Assembly (NCBI GenBank): GCA_947685225.1
Contig: CANTUV010000062.1
Span: 17,070,501 to 17,134,500, forward strand
From: Garcia nutans
Taxonomy: Eukaryota > Streptophyta > Magnoliopsida > Malpighiales > Euphorbiaceae
Direction of reading: 5' to 3'
DNA length: 64,000 bases
A model generated the notes under the pieces. It was not told the DNA's origin. It saw only the letters and a list, made by a program, of their open reading frames with translations, and did not search any database. Positions within the stretch are counted from its first letter, which is position 1, and each line of letters starts with the position of its first letter. A program made the translations under genes and the position numbers. This document shows, in pieces, positions 1 to 11,111 of the stretch.

Positions 1-1014
1 CTGTTTTGGGTTTTGGAGTTGAATTAGGGTTTTAGGATTTTTGAATTAGGGTTTTGGAGAATGAATTAGTTTTTAGAATTTGGAAAAACAATTGATAATT
101 TTATGAAGTTTTATGAAAATAAACAAAATGATTTAAAGTTTATAGAAGCAAAAAGATGTTTTTAGGGCTTTTGGAAAGAAACAAAACTCAATTTAGGATT
201 TTGAAAATTTGGAAAGCAAATTAGGGTTTTGAGATTTTGAAGAAACAAAAATAATAATTTGAAGCTTTTGGGAAAACAAAGCAATGAATTACGGTTTTTA
301 AACTTTAGAAAAGTTGAATTAGGGTTCTTAGGTTTTTGAATTAAAAGAAATAATTAGATGATTAAGCTACTATAAAAAAATAAAAAAAAATTAAGAATTC
401 AAACCTTCGATCGTAGGTTACACAAAAAATTTCTTCTTGGATGAACAAAAACAAAGACAAGCTTTGCTCCCTTTGAATTGCTTGAATTGTTTGTTTGCTC
501 TCTCAAAAAATTAGATTGATTCAAAACCTTTTCTCCTCAGTTTCGGTTTCAATTTCTACTCCAAATCTGATCCAATTTTCTTCTATTTCCCTCCCCCTTT
601 TTTGTGTTGTTTAGTCCTTATTTATAGAAGAATTTTATGTATAATTCTAGTTATTTGCGGAAGTTAATATTGATTAAGAAAAGAAAACTGAAACCTAATT
701 GCATTAGGTTTTGAAAAATTTGGGTCGAAAAAAGCTGCCGCAGCGGGCGAATTGGCCTGTGGGCCATTTTGCAGCAATGGTTTTCGGCGACGATTTTTCA
801 TCGCCGATTTTTTCGTCGCCGATTTTATTTTTTTTGTTTATTATTATTATTTTTTATTTTTTATTGATAAAAATTAAATACTAAAGCAAAAATTATTTAA
901 TTAAGATAATAAAAAGTATTTTGGACTAATTAAAATATATTAGACAACACAAAAATTATTTTGGACTAATTAAAATATATTTGACCAGACTGGATCAAAA
1001 ATTAAGGGTCTACA
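1..1014 (-). repeat. 3' LTR of T1, partial
   Basis: Base 1 aligns with about 55880 in the T1 5' LTR and similarity continues to the end at 1014. On the minus strand the LTR begins TGTAGACCC at 1014. A block near 720-780 is shorter than its counterpart at 56600-56760, where GC-rich sequence has been gained or lost. The sequence is full of TTAGGGTTT-like words. About 1.1 kb of the LTR lies left of the window. Confidence 0.85.
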
Positions 1015-1030
1015 GTTTGCCCCCTGCTTG
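1015..1030 (-). promoter_or_regulatory. Polypurine tract of T1
   Basis: The minus strand reads CAAGCAGGGGGCAAAC immediately before the LTR start TGTAGACC. A G-rich purine tract touching the 3' LTR is the plus-strand DNA synthesis primer of LTR retrotransposons. Its position fixes the LTR boundary and the orientation of T1. Confidence 0.75.
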
Positions 1031-1136
1031 AATAATCTGAGACTTTAGTGAAAGAGAGTGAAAAGCAATAAGACTTAATTTTTGTGATGGTTGAGGTTTT
1101 TGGGTTCTGGACCCAGTTCGAGTTTTGGACTCAAGG

Positions 1137-1823
1137 ATAATTTTAGGTTCTGGACCTAAGTGTAATTCTAGGTTCTGGACCAAAGGGTAATTTGGGTTCT
1201 GGACCCGAGCTAAGTTCTGGACTTATAAAAGATTCTAGGTTCTCGACCTAGGGGTAATTTGGGTTTTGGACCTGAGCTAAGTTCTGGACTTAAAAGAGAT
1301 TCTAGGTTCTGGACCTAAGGAAAATTTAGGTTCTGGACCCGAGCTAAGTTCTAGACTTAGAAAAGATTCTAGGTTCTGGACCTAATGGTAAGTTGGGTTC
1401 TGGACCCGAGCTAAGTTCTGAACTTAGGAAAAATTTTAGGTTCTGGACCTAAGGGTAATTTGGGTTTTGGACCCGAGTTAAGTTCTGGACTTAAAAGAGA
1501 TTCTAGGTTCTGGACCTAAGAAAAATTTGGGTTCTGGACCCGAGCTAAGTTCTGAACTTAGAAAAGATTCTAGGTTCTGGACCTAAGGGTAATTTGGGTT
1601 CTAGACCTGAGCTAAGTTCTGGACATAGAAAAGATTCTAGGTTCTGGACATAAGGGTAATTTGGGTTTTGGACCCGAGCTATGTTCTGGACTTAGGAGAG
1701 ATTCTAGGTTCTGGACCTAAGAAAAATTTGGGTTCTAGACCCGAGCTAATTTCTGGACTTAGGAGAGATTCTAGGCTCTGGACCTAAGAAAAATTTAGGT
1801 GCTGGACCCAAGCTAAGTTCTGG
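1137..1823. repeat. 67-bp tandem repeat array in the T1 3' region
   Basis: The word GAGCTAAGTTCTGG recurs at about 1207, 1273, 1341, 1408, 1475, 1542, 1609, 1676, 1743 and 1810, a period of 66-68 bp over about ten units. Each unit holds two half-repeats built on GGTTCTGGACCYGAG and GGTTCTGGACCTAAG. Solo LTR E interrupts the array and it resumes at 4341-4400. It lies between the 3' LTR and the promoter of the PMD gene. Confidence 0.9.
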
Positions 1824-2244
1824 TGTAACACCCCCACATTCAATACATGCACACTACCAACACCACAATGTAGTATACATGCACTAAACATAGGGATGCT
1901 ACGGATTTTCTTAACATTCAAAACATTTTAAAACGATACCATCACCTTTCTCATTATGCATTATAGAAAATAAGTAATTAGCTTGTAATACAAAACAAAA
2001 TAGATATATATATACATTTAGTTAATACGCAGCGGAATTTGTAAAATAGATTTACATATATGAAAACATTTAAATCCATATTTACAAATATACATATATT
2101 CACATTATAAACAATACTTTACAAAATATTAAAAGAGTTATACATGATTGGCAAATCTTCTCTGATCTTTAAGTTCCAAAATCAACTCTTCAATGTCTAC
2201 TCTCACTCGGTCTCGAAGAGCTCTCGGGTTCAACTCTATCACCT

Positions 2245-2282
2245 GCGCGATTAAACACTATCGCGCTAAGCCAACGGCTTAG
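2245..2282 (-). other. Two-hairpin motif in LTR E
   Basis: Read in LTR sense: CTAAGCC-3 nt-GGCTTAG followed by GCGCGAT-8 nt-ATCGCGC, two perfect stems sharing one G. It is the same structure as in the other Tekay-type LTRs, with different loops. Confidence 0.75.
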
Positions 2283-3204
2283 TAAGATAAATCATGCTAA
2301 TGATATGCTTTAGTGCAATGCAATGTCAATTCTCAATCCATATTATACATATAACATTATATATGCAAAGCTAACAACATACCTTTACATTTCATAATTC
2401 AACATATGTAGACATATCACATTTCAACATCTTTACATATACCTCATTAGTTACTCATTAAACCATTCATGAACAACACTAAACAAAGACAAGCATGGGC
2501 CCAAGACACACTAATATGCCATTCAATTTTCAGAGTTAATGCTTTGGTTTTGTTATCACATTTATCAATATCATATACCCAACTAGGCTTCAAGGATTAT
2601 GTTCAACCAAGCTTCAAGGGGAGCAAAGCATGCTAAGCTTCAACCCAACTTGGCTTCAAGAACCAACCCAACCTAGCTTCAAGGGTTGTAACATCTCAAT
2701 TAGGCTTCAAGGATTCAATCCAACCTAACTTCAAGAGATTGTTACTCATATTAGGCATGCCACCAACAACAAACTCTGAAAATGGAATAACACATTAGCC
2801 ACACAATTCATTTATATTTCATTCTCAATTCTCATCATCAATTAGGCAAACATGCCATATATCATTCAATTGAATTATCATAGCCAATCACAATGGCCTT
2901 GTCTCATATCATCTCTTATTTGAATCATCATAGCTTCTTTGATATAACATTTTAATATACATTACTCATGAAACACATTACCATTCACAATGCATAACAT
3001 AACATTGTTCAATCTCAACAATGCAATTAGGGCAAAGAACAATTTATGTCATTTATAGCTTTAGGATCTTCCACATCCATTTGATTAGGGCATTCTTTGT
3101 TTGAAGTATGTTTAAAGTGTTTAAATTAGGGTTTAGGTACCAAAATACCTTTGAAGAATCATAACAATGCAATTAGAACAAAGAATAAAAACCCTAACCA
3201 ACAC

Positions 3205-3455
3205 ATTTGAGGGACACGGGCAGCCCACTTGAGGGACACGGCCAAGCTTGTGGCCGTGTCTCTCAACCTCAATTTGACAGTAAGCAACACGGACAAGGGA
3301 CACAGCCAAGCTTGTGACCGTGTCTCTCAACCAAAAATCACAGTAGCTAACACGGCTAGGGGACACGGCCATGTCTCTCAAAAACCAATCCAACACGCCC
3401 AAAATCCCTTGGCTTGGCCGTGTCTCTTTTTCCCTTTGGCCGTGTCACCCATGAA
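3205..3455. repeat. CACGG/CCGTG inverted-repeat cluster in LTR E
   Basis: Repeated GACACGGCC and its complement GGCCGTGTC in head-to-head pairs about 10-20 nt apart. Short open frames across it on both strands are by-products of the repeat. Confidence 0.8.
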
Positions 3456-4340
3456 TTAAAACCCTAACATACACAACTTTCCTCCAATTGCACTCCAACT
3501 CATCATACACAATATAGCATGGTTCAAATGAATGGAAACAATGTTCTAAACACAAATTCATCACAAGAATTACTTCACAAAACATTCATAATACATTTAA
3601 ACACAAACCATCTCAAAACCCTAAAACCAATATCCTTCTCCATCTTCCAAAATCAACATCCACCACTTCCAACAACAACACCTATTTAAACTCTTAACTT
3701 AAAACCAATTTAACACTTGAAAACACATCACCACCACCTCTTATCATCAAATCAACAAACCCTAATTAACTTCCAGTACCACTTCAAAAGAATAAAAGAA
3801 ATCAAAGGAAAGATCTTACCTTAGTTAAAAACTTCTTGAATCAACACTTGATCACTTAATCTTTCTTCAATTTGAGCTCAACACATCAAGATCCTCTCTT
3901 CACCTCTTGCTTTCCTTTGTCTATAGAGGAGCCGGCCACTACAACCAAGAAAAAGAGAAAAATGATGAAGAAACAAAGTCAATCCTTCTTTAAATCTCCA
4001 CCATGTGATTCAATTCAAGCAATTACCAAAACACCCTTATCCATATAACTAACCTCTTGTCTCTTATAAGCCCATTATAGTAATTTCACACATCCTATAA
4101 AAATATCTCTCTTCCATTGACTCTCCCTTTGACTTATGTATATGTTATATATATCATCATATAAACAACATATACACTTTTCTCTAAACCCTCTTTCTTT
4201 CCCAAAACACATATACATAAGCATTCTCTTACCAATTCCTTTTCTTATCACCTAACATATACATTCAATCACATTTTAAACCAACAACAACAACAACATG
4301 ATCAAAACTTCTAGGGCATACATGAGGATATTACATCTGG

Positions 4341-4790
4341 ACTTAAAAGAGATTCTAGGTTCTGGACCTAAGGAAAATTTGGGTTCTGTACCCGAGCTAA
4401 TAATAATAATTTTTTATTTCAAAAAGTTTGGCTAATTTTTATGCATGTCTTATCCTTGCCCCCTACGTGTAAAAATATTTATAGACACACAATCATTTAA
4501 ATGTTTAAAGTGAATAATTGAATTTACTGTTTATTTACTGTGTAATTACTGTTAATGCACTATTTACTATTCACAAATAGTAACTTACTATTTGTAAATA
4601 GTAGTAAATAGTATTTACTATTCATAAATAGTAGGAAATAGTATTTACTATTGGAAATATTAAAATTTACTATTTATCAATAGTAATTTACTATTTATTA
4701 ATAGTAAATTTACTATTTATGAATAGTAAAGTTAGTATTCATGAACAATAAAACTTACTTTTGAATTTTTAGTTTTTTTCCTTGCCATTT
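4341..4790. other. Gene-free T1 spacer upstream of the PMD gene, with AT-rich palindromic repeats
   Basis: The last tandem-array unit runs to about 4400. A second PPT-like C-rich tract (CTTGCCCCCTACG) lies near 4455. From about 4555 to 4755 the word TTTACTATT and its complement AATAGTAAA alternate, giving overlapping imperfect palindromes. No coding region is seen. This stretch is probably the upstream region of the PMD gene. Confidence 0.6.
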
Positions 4791-4793
4791 CTC

Positions 4794-4800
4794 TATATAA
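4794..4800 (+). promoter_or_regulatory. TATA box of the PMD gene
   Basis: CTCTATATAAACC lies about 100 nt upstream of the ATG at 4896, a typical plant TATA-to-ATG distance with a short 5' UTR. Nearly the same sequence, CTCTATATAAATCACC, precedes the second antisense gene. Confidence 0.6.
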
Positions 4801-4895
4801 ACCGACAAGTTCTTCAATTTTATTCAGAGCAAAACTTTCAAATTCTATAATTCTATCAAATTTATTTAAATTTAGCACATAGTTTTCAAAAAAAC

Positions 4896-7013
4896 ATGCA
4901 TGCTTCAAGGTCAGGGACTCATTCCAATGCCGAGTTATTGGAGTTTATCCGGCATCATGAAGGCGAAAATATAGATATACTAGTCGAGATGCCGCTCCAT
5001 CGCAGTTCCCACGAAAAAAGCGCAGTAATTATTTTTCTCTTTCTTTCCCTTTTCTTTTTTCGTTCGTCTTTTTGTTTTTTTTTGTTTTTATTATTCTTTA
5101 ATATTTTTTATATTTTTATACTATTTTATTATTATTGTGTTTGCCTTTATTTTTTTATTTACATTTTTATATTATAATAATTTTTAGGAAAAATAAATTA
5201 ATTTAGGATAGTATATACTTACCTTACATTAACTTACCTGGCTCCGTGTTAGCATGATCGTTACGTTGTTCGGGCTAGAGGGTGTATTTACAAAGCCCGG
5301 CAATGGTATGATGTAGCGCCTTCTCGGGTAAGGCAGATTATCCGAGATTGCGGCTTTGAGCAGTTCATCTTACAATTACCATCCGAGGAATATCAGATAG
5401 ACCGGAGTGTAGTCCAGGCGCTTGCAGAGCGATGGTTGGACACAACCCACACTTTTCATTTGCCCATTGGAGAGATGACAACTGGCCCGGTCGATTTTAC
5501 TCTATAACCGGCCTTCAATATGATGGTGTTCCTGTTCCTCTAACCAACGATATTTTAACATTTGAAGAAATTCAAGAATTAATTGGTATGGAACCACATA
5601 TAAAGGGCCTTTTAAGATAAAAATTGAGCCAATTCATAATTATTGGATGAACTACGAAGGATGGGTTGGCAGAGACACAGCCGAACAGTATGCTCGAGGA
5701 TTTTTGTTATATCTGCTTGGGTCGACCATCTTAGGCAGCACTGAATCCTCCATCCACTTGTCAGTGTCGAATGCCCTTTCTTATTTCAGAATGGTACCAT
5801 CTTCTGGCTGAGGTGAAGCTAGCCTCGAGTGTCTTTACCAAGGTCTTGATAAACTTTGCCAAAACAAGAAGTCTTTTGTCCGCTTGATGGCGGTTGTCGA
5901 GGTATTCTTCTTCTACCAATGTCAATTCCACTCTTTTCTTGTATGAATTTGATCTTTACTATTATTGTTGTAGGTATGGGCATATGAACACAACCTCGTG
6001 AGGCTAACCGGTATTTCCCGAGAAAGAATTAGGTATCCGAGATTAAATTTCTAGTTATCAGATCGCGTGGACGTTCCCGACTCTCACCACGTGCATACTC
6101 ACTGCTTTGTGTTGAGCCGCTTAACTTGGGACCAGGTAAAATAATATTAGTATGCTTTAAATTTTATGTAAACGTTTACTTACCTTATGTTATTTTGCAG
6201 GTGAATTTGGCCTGGTGGAACCCAAAAGAGCGGACAAACTGGTCTCCTTTCATGAGGGCTGCGCTATCATTCCAACATTCTCGCTGAGTTATCGCTGGCC
6301 CAATGTCTAGTGGCTGGTTTCTCGGGGAGAGAGTTTATGAATAGTTTCTTGGTCTATAGCAATGGAGGGTCCCGATGCATATCCTGGAATATACTTTAAA
6401 TATTATGTCGATGCCGGAGGATGCATGGTGGCCAGCTCGGTATGGTTATGGTGTTGAGTCATTTCTTCATCTACCAGGTCCATTTTATGCCCATTTTATT
6501 CAAAAAAGACTCTTGAACTTTGATGTATCTTCTATTGGTGTGCGGGGGATTCTTGAAGAAAATGAAGGTAGAGATAAAGAGGAACATCACGGAGATACAG
6601 GAGAGTTTATTCAACATCCTGGGGCTAGTACTTCTCAGGTAAAACTTTTGCAACTGCTTCTTTCTTCATATTATATATATTTTCCCCTTTTTTTATTCTT
6701 TAATGATTGTTGCAGGCTGTTGGTTCTTTTGATCATGAGGCTGGACCTTCTTTTACTGCACCTTCGTTTGCTCATTCTAGCCCGCTAGATATGCTATCTC
6801 ATCCGCAGGGTATTGATATGAATTACCTGGTAATTTTTCCTTATTTCATGGTAATTTATGCTATATGTATGCATGATTATGTATGCTCTTACCTTTTTCC
6901 TTCCTGGCTCACAGCGGATGCTCAAAGAACAAAATAGAAAACTTCAAGAAGAGTTGGCTGCAAGTCGTCAGCAGGCTTCTCATTTTAAAAGTTTATATCA
7001 TCAATCCGAATAA
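4896..7013 (+). pseudogene. Plant mobile domain (PMD) gene carried antisense in T1, broken
   Basis: Intron-containing gene with inferred exons 4896-5024, 5253-5901, 5974-6135, 6201-6638, 6716-6829 and 6915-7013. All introns are GT-AG and the joins keep the reading frame. Exon 2 encodes a typical plant mobile domain: CGFEQF, then AERWLDTTHTFHLPIGEMT, then TGLQYDGVPV and YARGFLLYLLGS. The C-terminal part continues through VWAYEHNLVRLTG. The last exon (RKLQEELAASRQQ) looks like a short coiled coil. PMD proteins include plant nuclear factors of the MAIN/MAIL type and a transposon-associated group; this copy sits inside T1, opposite to gag-pol. Defects: a 1-nt deletion near 5505, a stop at 6052-6054 and three stops in exon 4 (6285-6362). 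The domain call is firm, the exon ends are inferred, and the molecular function is unknown. Confidence 0.8.
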
Positions 7014-7040
7014 AATTTTTGAGACTTCTGATTTTAGGGG

Positions 7041-7307
7041 ATGAGGGACCCCAGCGCTTCTTCATCAAGAGGCCCCCAGACTGATGACCATGAGATCATT
7101 TTGTCTGCTTTTGATGAGGACCATGACAAATCAAAACTTCAAGGTAATAGAGATTTTGGTGCTTCTACTTCGGGTGATCCCGGGATGAGTAACTTGTCAA
7201 ATTTTGGTGCTCCCACTTTGGGCGGACTCAAGACGAGTGATTTGCCCCCTCCTCCAATAGGAGATGACTTTTTTAAGGCATTTGATGACCTACCCCCACC
7301 CTCTTAG
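7041..7307 (+). CDS. Possible last exon of the PMD gene (acidic, Pro/Ser-rich), or a small unknown ORF
   Basis: An 88-codon frame, low in complexity, with SSSRGPQ near the start, two GAST/GAPT-type repeats and a Pro-rich acidic end (DLPPPPIGDDFF...DLPPPS). It is preceded by TTTTAG, which could be a splice acceptor, and lies in the same frame as the previous exon. The gap from the stop at 7011-7013 is too short for a plant intron. Either an intron was partly deleted or the frame is not translated. No family recognised. Confidence 0.35.
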   Translation: MRDPSASSSRGPQTDDHEIILSAFDEDHDKSKLQGNRDFGASTSGDPGMSNLSNFGAPTLGGLKTSDLPPPPIGDDFFKAFDDLPPPS

Positions 7308-7570
7308 TGATATGTAAATATTGTAACAATTGTAAAATATTGTACAATAATGAAAAAATACAATTTCCATCTTTACTGTTTTTTTATTACTGCGCCACTT
7401 TTTTTATCACATCATAAACAGTGAATCACAATTTCTTTTTTCACAGTCGCACCATTTGCTAAAACCAATTCAGCGCGGTAAAGGATTTTGTTGCTAATTC
7501 CTTTCCTTATGCCATATGGTCTTATTCTTTCCAATCACCTTTTCCTCATCACTTTTGGAAAAGGTCATTT
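7308..7570 (+). other. Spacer between the two antisense genes, no coding region
   Basis: TGTAAATATTGTAAC and several AATAA-like words (around 7350) follow the PMD gene and could serve as its poly(A) region. The rest is AT-rich sequence leading to the TATA box of the second gene. No gene seen. Confidence 0.4.
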
Positions 7571-7574
7571 CCTC

Positions 7575-7582
7575 TATATAAA
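7575..7582 (+). promoter_or_regulatory. TATA box of the DUF7745-like gene
   Basis: CCTCTATATAAATCACC lies about 100 nt upstream of the ATG at 7682. The match to the PMD gene's TATA context and the equal spacing suggest two separately transcribed genes with related core promoters. Confidence 0.55.
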
Positions 7583-7760
7583 TCACCTTTCATGCCATAT
7601 TTCATACAAGATCGAAAATTCTTTCCATTCCCACACAAAGAATTCCCTTTAACAATTTTAATTTTTCTTTATTCATCCACCATGACCGAACATCATTTAA
7701 AGAAGATAAAAATTCTATTTAAGAATGTGGATGCCATTCATTGGAAGAAAATTTTGTGGT

Positions 7761-9869
7761 TGTTTAGATCATATTTGTACTAGTTTTCAGTATGATTTTT
7801 ATGTGTTTTTAGTTAATGTTTTGATTCATTTTTGTTTTAAGTTTGTTTAAAGTGTTTGTTTTAGGTTTAAGTGCAAAAATTCCCTTGGATGATCAAAACA
7901 ATCAAGAAAAATGAAGAAAGAGCATGAATCAAGCAAGACATGACCAAACCAAAGCAAGCTTGGCCATGTCCCTCAAAAGAATTCCAAGACAGTAGCTGAC
8001 ACACCCAAGAGACACAGCCAAGCCACTGGCCGTGTCTCACCCAAGGAAAAGAAACCAAGAAAGAAATAAAATAGGGGAAGTACTTGACACACTCACAAGC
8101 TTGGCCATGTCTGTGAGTGTGTCTGATCGACATGGCCATGTCACTTGAAGCTTGGCCATGTCTCATTGTCTTGGCCGTGTTTCATCCTAAAATAGAGAAA
8201 GTACTTGACACACTCACAAGCTTGGCCATGTCTGTGAGTGTGTCTGATCGACATGGCCATGTCACTTGAAGCTTGGCCATGTCTCATTGTCTTGGCCGTG
8301 TTTCATCCTAAAATAGACAAAGTACTTGACACACTCACAAGCTTGGCCATGTCTGTGAGTGTGTCTGATCGACATGGCCATGTCACTTGAAGCTTGGCCA
8401 TGTCTCATTGTCTTGGCCGTGTTTCATCCTAAAATAGAAGCAGAAGCAAACACACTCATGTGACACGGCCAAGCTTGTGGCCGTGTCACATGAGACACGG
8501 CCAAGCCACTCTTGGCTTGGCCGTGTCACCTTCTTGAGACCAAAAGAAAAGAAAGAAAAGAAAGAAAGAAAGAAAGAAGCAGTGAGGGACACGGCCAGCA
8601 AGCTTGGCCGTGTCCCATGGAAAATCAAGAGACACGACCAAGCCACTCTTGGCTTGGCCGTGTCACCCTTAACTTCTATAAAATCTTTTGCTCGAAAGAA
8701 AAAGGAGAGGACGGCTAGGGTTTTAAAAGGGAGAAAAGAAAAGAGAAGGAGGAGCAAACACGATTTGGGATGAGGAGAGAGTGACACTCTCCTTGTCCCT
8801 TTATCTTCATCCTCCATCTTCATCTTCTCCATCTTCCATTGATAAGATCTTTGAGGTTCTTTGGGATAAGTTGGGTTAACAAGCTCTTGAAGGTTGAAGA
8901 AGCTTCATTAAAAGGTTTGGTGACTTGAGAAAGCTCCATTCCATCTTCCAAAGGCACAATCAATTGAAGGGTTGGTGACTTGAGAAAGCTCCATTCCATA
9001 TTGCAAAAGGGGAATCAACCTTTGAAGAGGGCTTGAGTTCTTCATCAAATACATCAAGTGGAGCTAGGAGGAAGATTAGTAATCCTACTCTTGGCATCTT
9101 CACAAGGGGTTTTTCTATTCTCTCTTTTAATTCATTCCAATATTGTTTTTGTCGTATTAAGAGAATTGATATTACAATGAATAATTTGTATTTGATTTAT
9201 ATTGAGTTGAATGAATGTTTTAAATTGATGATTTTGAGCTAAAAACCCATGCTTAGGGTTTGTAGTATATTTGATTGAATGCTTTGATTTGATATTTCCA
9301 TTGATGTACCTTGTTGTTGGTTGATTGCATTGGATTGCATGCTAGGTTAATAGATTAGCTACCTATTGATCTCTAGATGTTGAATGAAGGACCGAAAGGT
9401 GAAATTTGATATCGGAATTATGCAATCGACTACCCTATGAATGAATTAGAAATATAAGTTCTAGGGTTTCATTAATTTGGTAATGTAAAATAATTGGTTA
9501 TTGCTATTTCATGAATGTGAGAACAAATGAATTGGTAATTGACTAATTAACCTTAAGGAACAAATTAATTTACAAGGTTATGTTAATGGATAATTGAGAA
9601 TTAAGCTTTGATTGAATGGACCTATAACCCTAGGCACCTTCCCAAGAATCGATTTGATCTTGTATCACCTTTACACATCAACCCTACACTCCTTAATCTT
9701 AGGTTTAAATTGTTCCAAACAACAAACTCTCTCTTTTAAATTACTTGCTAATCAAGCTATTACAAACTACACCTTCTTGGGGAAATGACCTTGGGGTGAT
9801 CACCTTTGCTACAGCTACCTCGTATACTTGCGAGAGACGCTTGTAGTAGAACTTAATTCGAGCGCAACA
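7761..9869 (+). mobile_element. Solo LTR F, probably non-chromovirus Ty3/gypsy
   Basis: A 2,109-bp LTR from TGTTTAGATC to GAGCGCAACA, flanked by GTGGT duplications at 7756-7760 and 9870-9874. The 3' end (CTCGTATACTTGCGAG then GCGCAACA) resembles the LTR ends of plant Athila/Tat-type elements, unlike the TGTAATATCC...GTGTTACA ends of the Tekay LTRs here. No internal coding region. Removing it restores the reading frame of the gene it interrupts. It carries the CACGG inverted repeats and a 121-bp tandem repeat. Confidence 0.9.
7930..8670. repeat. CACGG inverted repeats and 121-bp tandem repeat in LTR F
   Basis: The sequence TACTTGACACACTCACAAGC recurs at about 8081, 8202 and 8323, giving three units of 121 bp, each rich in GGCCATGTC/GACATGGCC. 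From 8460 to 8670, GACACGGCCAAGC and its complement recur. Frames across it (8383-8832, 8477-8773) are repeat by-products. Confidence 0.85.
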
Positions 9870-10439
9870 GTGGTCAAAACTTGATGTTTTAAAGTGTTTT
9901 CAAAATGTTAAATTGGACCACTCCTTCTTACATGCCGTGGCTTCCTTTTGGGATACGGATTCTAGGGAATTTAAAATTAATGGCTTTGAAATATGTCCCT
10001 TGATTGAAGAATTCGAGGCCATCCTTGTATATCCAAATAATCAACAAATGGTGTTACCCACATTGATTTCCAAGACTCAACAGAAGATGCAGATGTTATT
10101 TCAAATTCCAAAACTCGAGGTTCTTCGGTTGATGAGAGGTGAAAAATTCTACTTGCTCCTTTGATTGACTTTTATCTCTCTCATTTGGCTCCTATTAAGG
10201 CATGGGGATGCATTCTTTGTCTTTGCTTATTTCTTCCGATGGTGATATTGATCCATGAGTATTGGATATTATGGATCAAATGGAAGGAGGCTTTCGCCGG
10301 TACCTGTGATCTTAGCCGAGACCTTAGTTGGATTAGACCGACTTAAATCAGGATTGTCAAAGAGACTGACTGGGAGTCCGTTGTTGCTTCAGGTAATTAC
10401 ATAAACTGTCCTTTCGGATTTTCAATTTAGGTTTTCTTT

Positions 10440-10690
10440 TTTTCTTTTTATTGCTCTAATTTTTACCTAGTCCACCCATGCGGGTTTTCGGAACTAGCGA
10501 GCTGTCCTAATTTTTGCCTAAGCTACCCTCGCAGGTTTTTAACTTAGCGGACCTCTTTCTTTTTTTGTTATATATTTTTTATTGCTCTAATTTTTGCCTA
10601 GTCCGCCCATGTGAGTTTCTAAAACTAGTGAGTTGTCCTAATTTTTGCCTAAGATTCCCTTGCAGGTTTTCAACTTAGTGGACTTTTTTT
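10440..10690. repeat. Short diverged repeats in the intron of the DUF7745-like gene
   Basis: Four to five units of about 60-70 bp built on CTAATTTTTGCCTAG, GCGGGTTTTC and AACTAGCG. Related sequence occurs beside the K1 insertion (11345-11394 and 21611-21720), so the repeat is scattered through the 3' part of T1. Confidence 0.7.
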
Positions 10691-11111
10691 TTATTTAATT
10701 CTTTCTTCACATATTTGGCTTCAGGAGCGTCTTTTCTTGCTTGATACTCCATCCATGGATTTTGCCAGATATCAGCCACACCATCATTCTGCTAGGAAAC
10801 TACTCCATCCTGCTTCTTCATATGCTGACTGAGTTGACTGGATCCAATCATGCGCTGAAGTCAATATCCATTGGTTTGTACCTTGGTGGAAGATTTCTCG
10901 TATCACCATACGGACATATTTGATATATATTCCCCTTGCTGCTCTTCGTCAAGGTACATGTTATGATCCTCTCCGACTTGGCCGTCAGTATGGAGCTAAG
11001 CCTCACGATTTTGACTTTACTCCCGATTTAGACATGCCTTGCTTGACTAAAGCCTACTTGGATCAGCTGAGACAAAGTTGGCCCGCACGTTACACTTATC
11101 GCCTGCCATAG

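Larger units (their letters stand above)
1824..4335 (-). mobile_element. Solo LTR E, Tekay-type
   Basis: A 2,512-bp LTR in minus orientation. It begins TGTAATATCC at 4335 and ends GGGTGTTACA at 1824, like the K1 and K3 LTRs. It is flanked by perfect TCTGG duplications at 1819-1823 and 4336-4340. There is no internal domain, so it is a solo LTR, the usual product of recombination between the two LTRs of an element. It contains the CACGG inverted-repeat module (3205-3455) and the two-hairpin motif (2245-2282). Confidence 0.93.
7682..11111 (+). pseudogene. DUF7745-like gene carried antisense in T1, split by solo LTR F
   Basis: The first exon starts at 7682 (MTEHHLKKIKILFKN) and is interrupted by F. 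Across the insertion the frame continues exactly (KKILW, then SKLDVLKCF from 9875). It proceeds through ASFWDTDSREFKINGFEICP and EEFEAILVYP, a pattern I associate with DUF7745/PMD-like plant proteins. Exon 1 ends at 10392 (CAG then GTAATT). Exon 2 runs from about 10713 (WLQERLFLL) through LIYIPLAALRQGT to LRQSWPARYTYRLP and a stop at 11109-11111. The expected acceptor AG reads AT, so splicing is probably lost. A 1-nt deletion near 10161 and further frame changes before 10392 break the frame. Function unknown; the family name is from memory. Confidence 0.6.

Noticed and set aside
1137..1823. CRISPR-like array
   Set aside because: No unique spacers; units are head-to-tail with uniform similarity and lie inside a plant retrotransposon.
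3133..3459. Opposed small ORFs at the left
   Set aside because: Translation of the palindromic GACACGGCC repeats in LTR E.
4896..7307. PMD gene as a host gene into which T1 inserted
   Set aside because: T1 sequence continues on both sides (tandem repeats and LTR on the left, integrase on the right) without a TSD around the gene, so it lies within the element.
8383..8832. 149-codon minus-strand ORF and plus-strand frames over the same DNA
   Set aside because: They run through the CACGG inverted repeats of solo LTR F and are low in complexity; no domain or start context.
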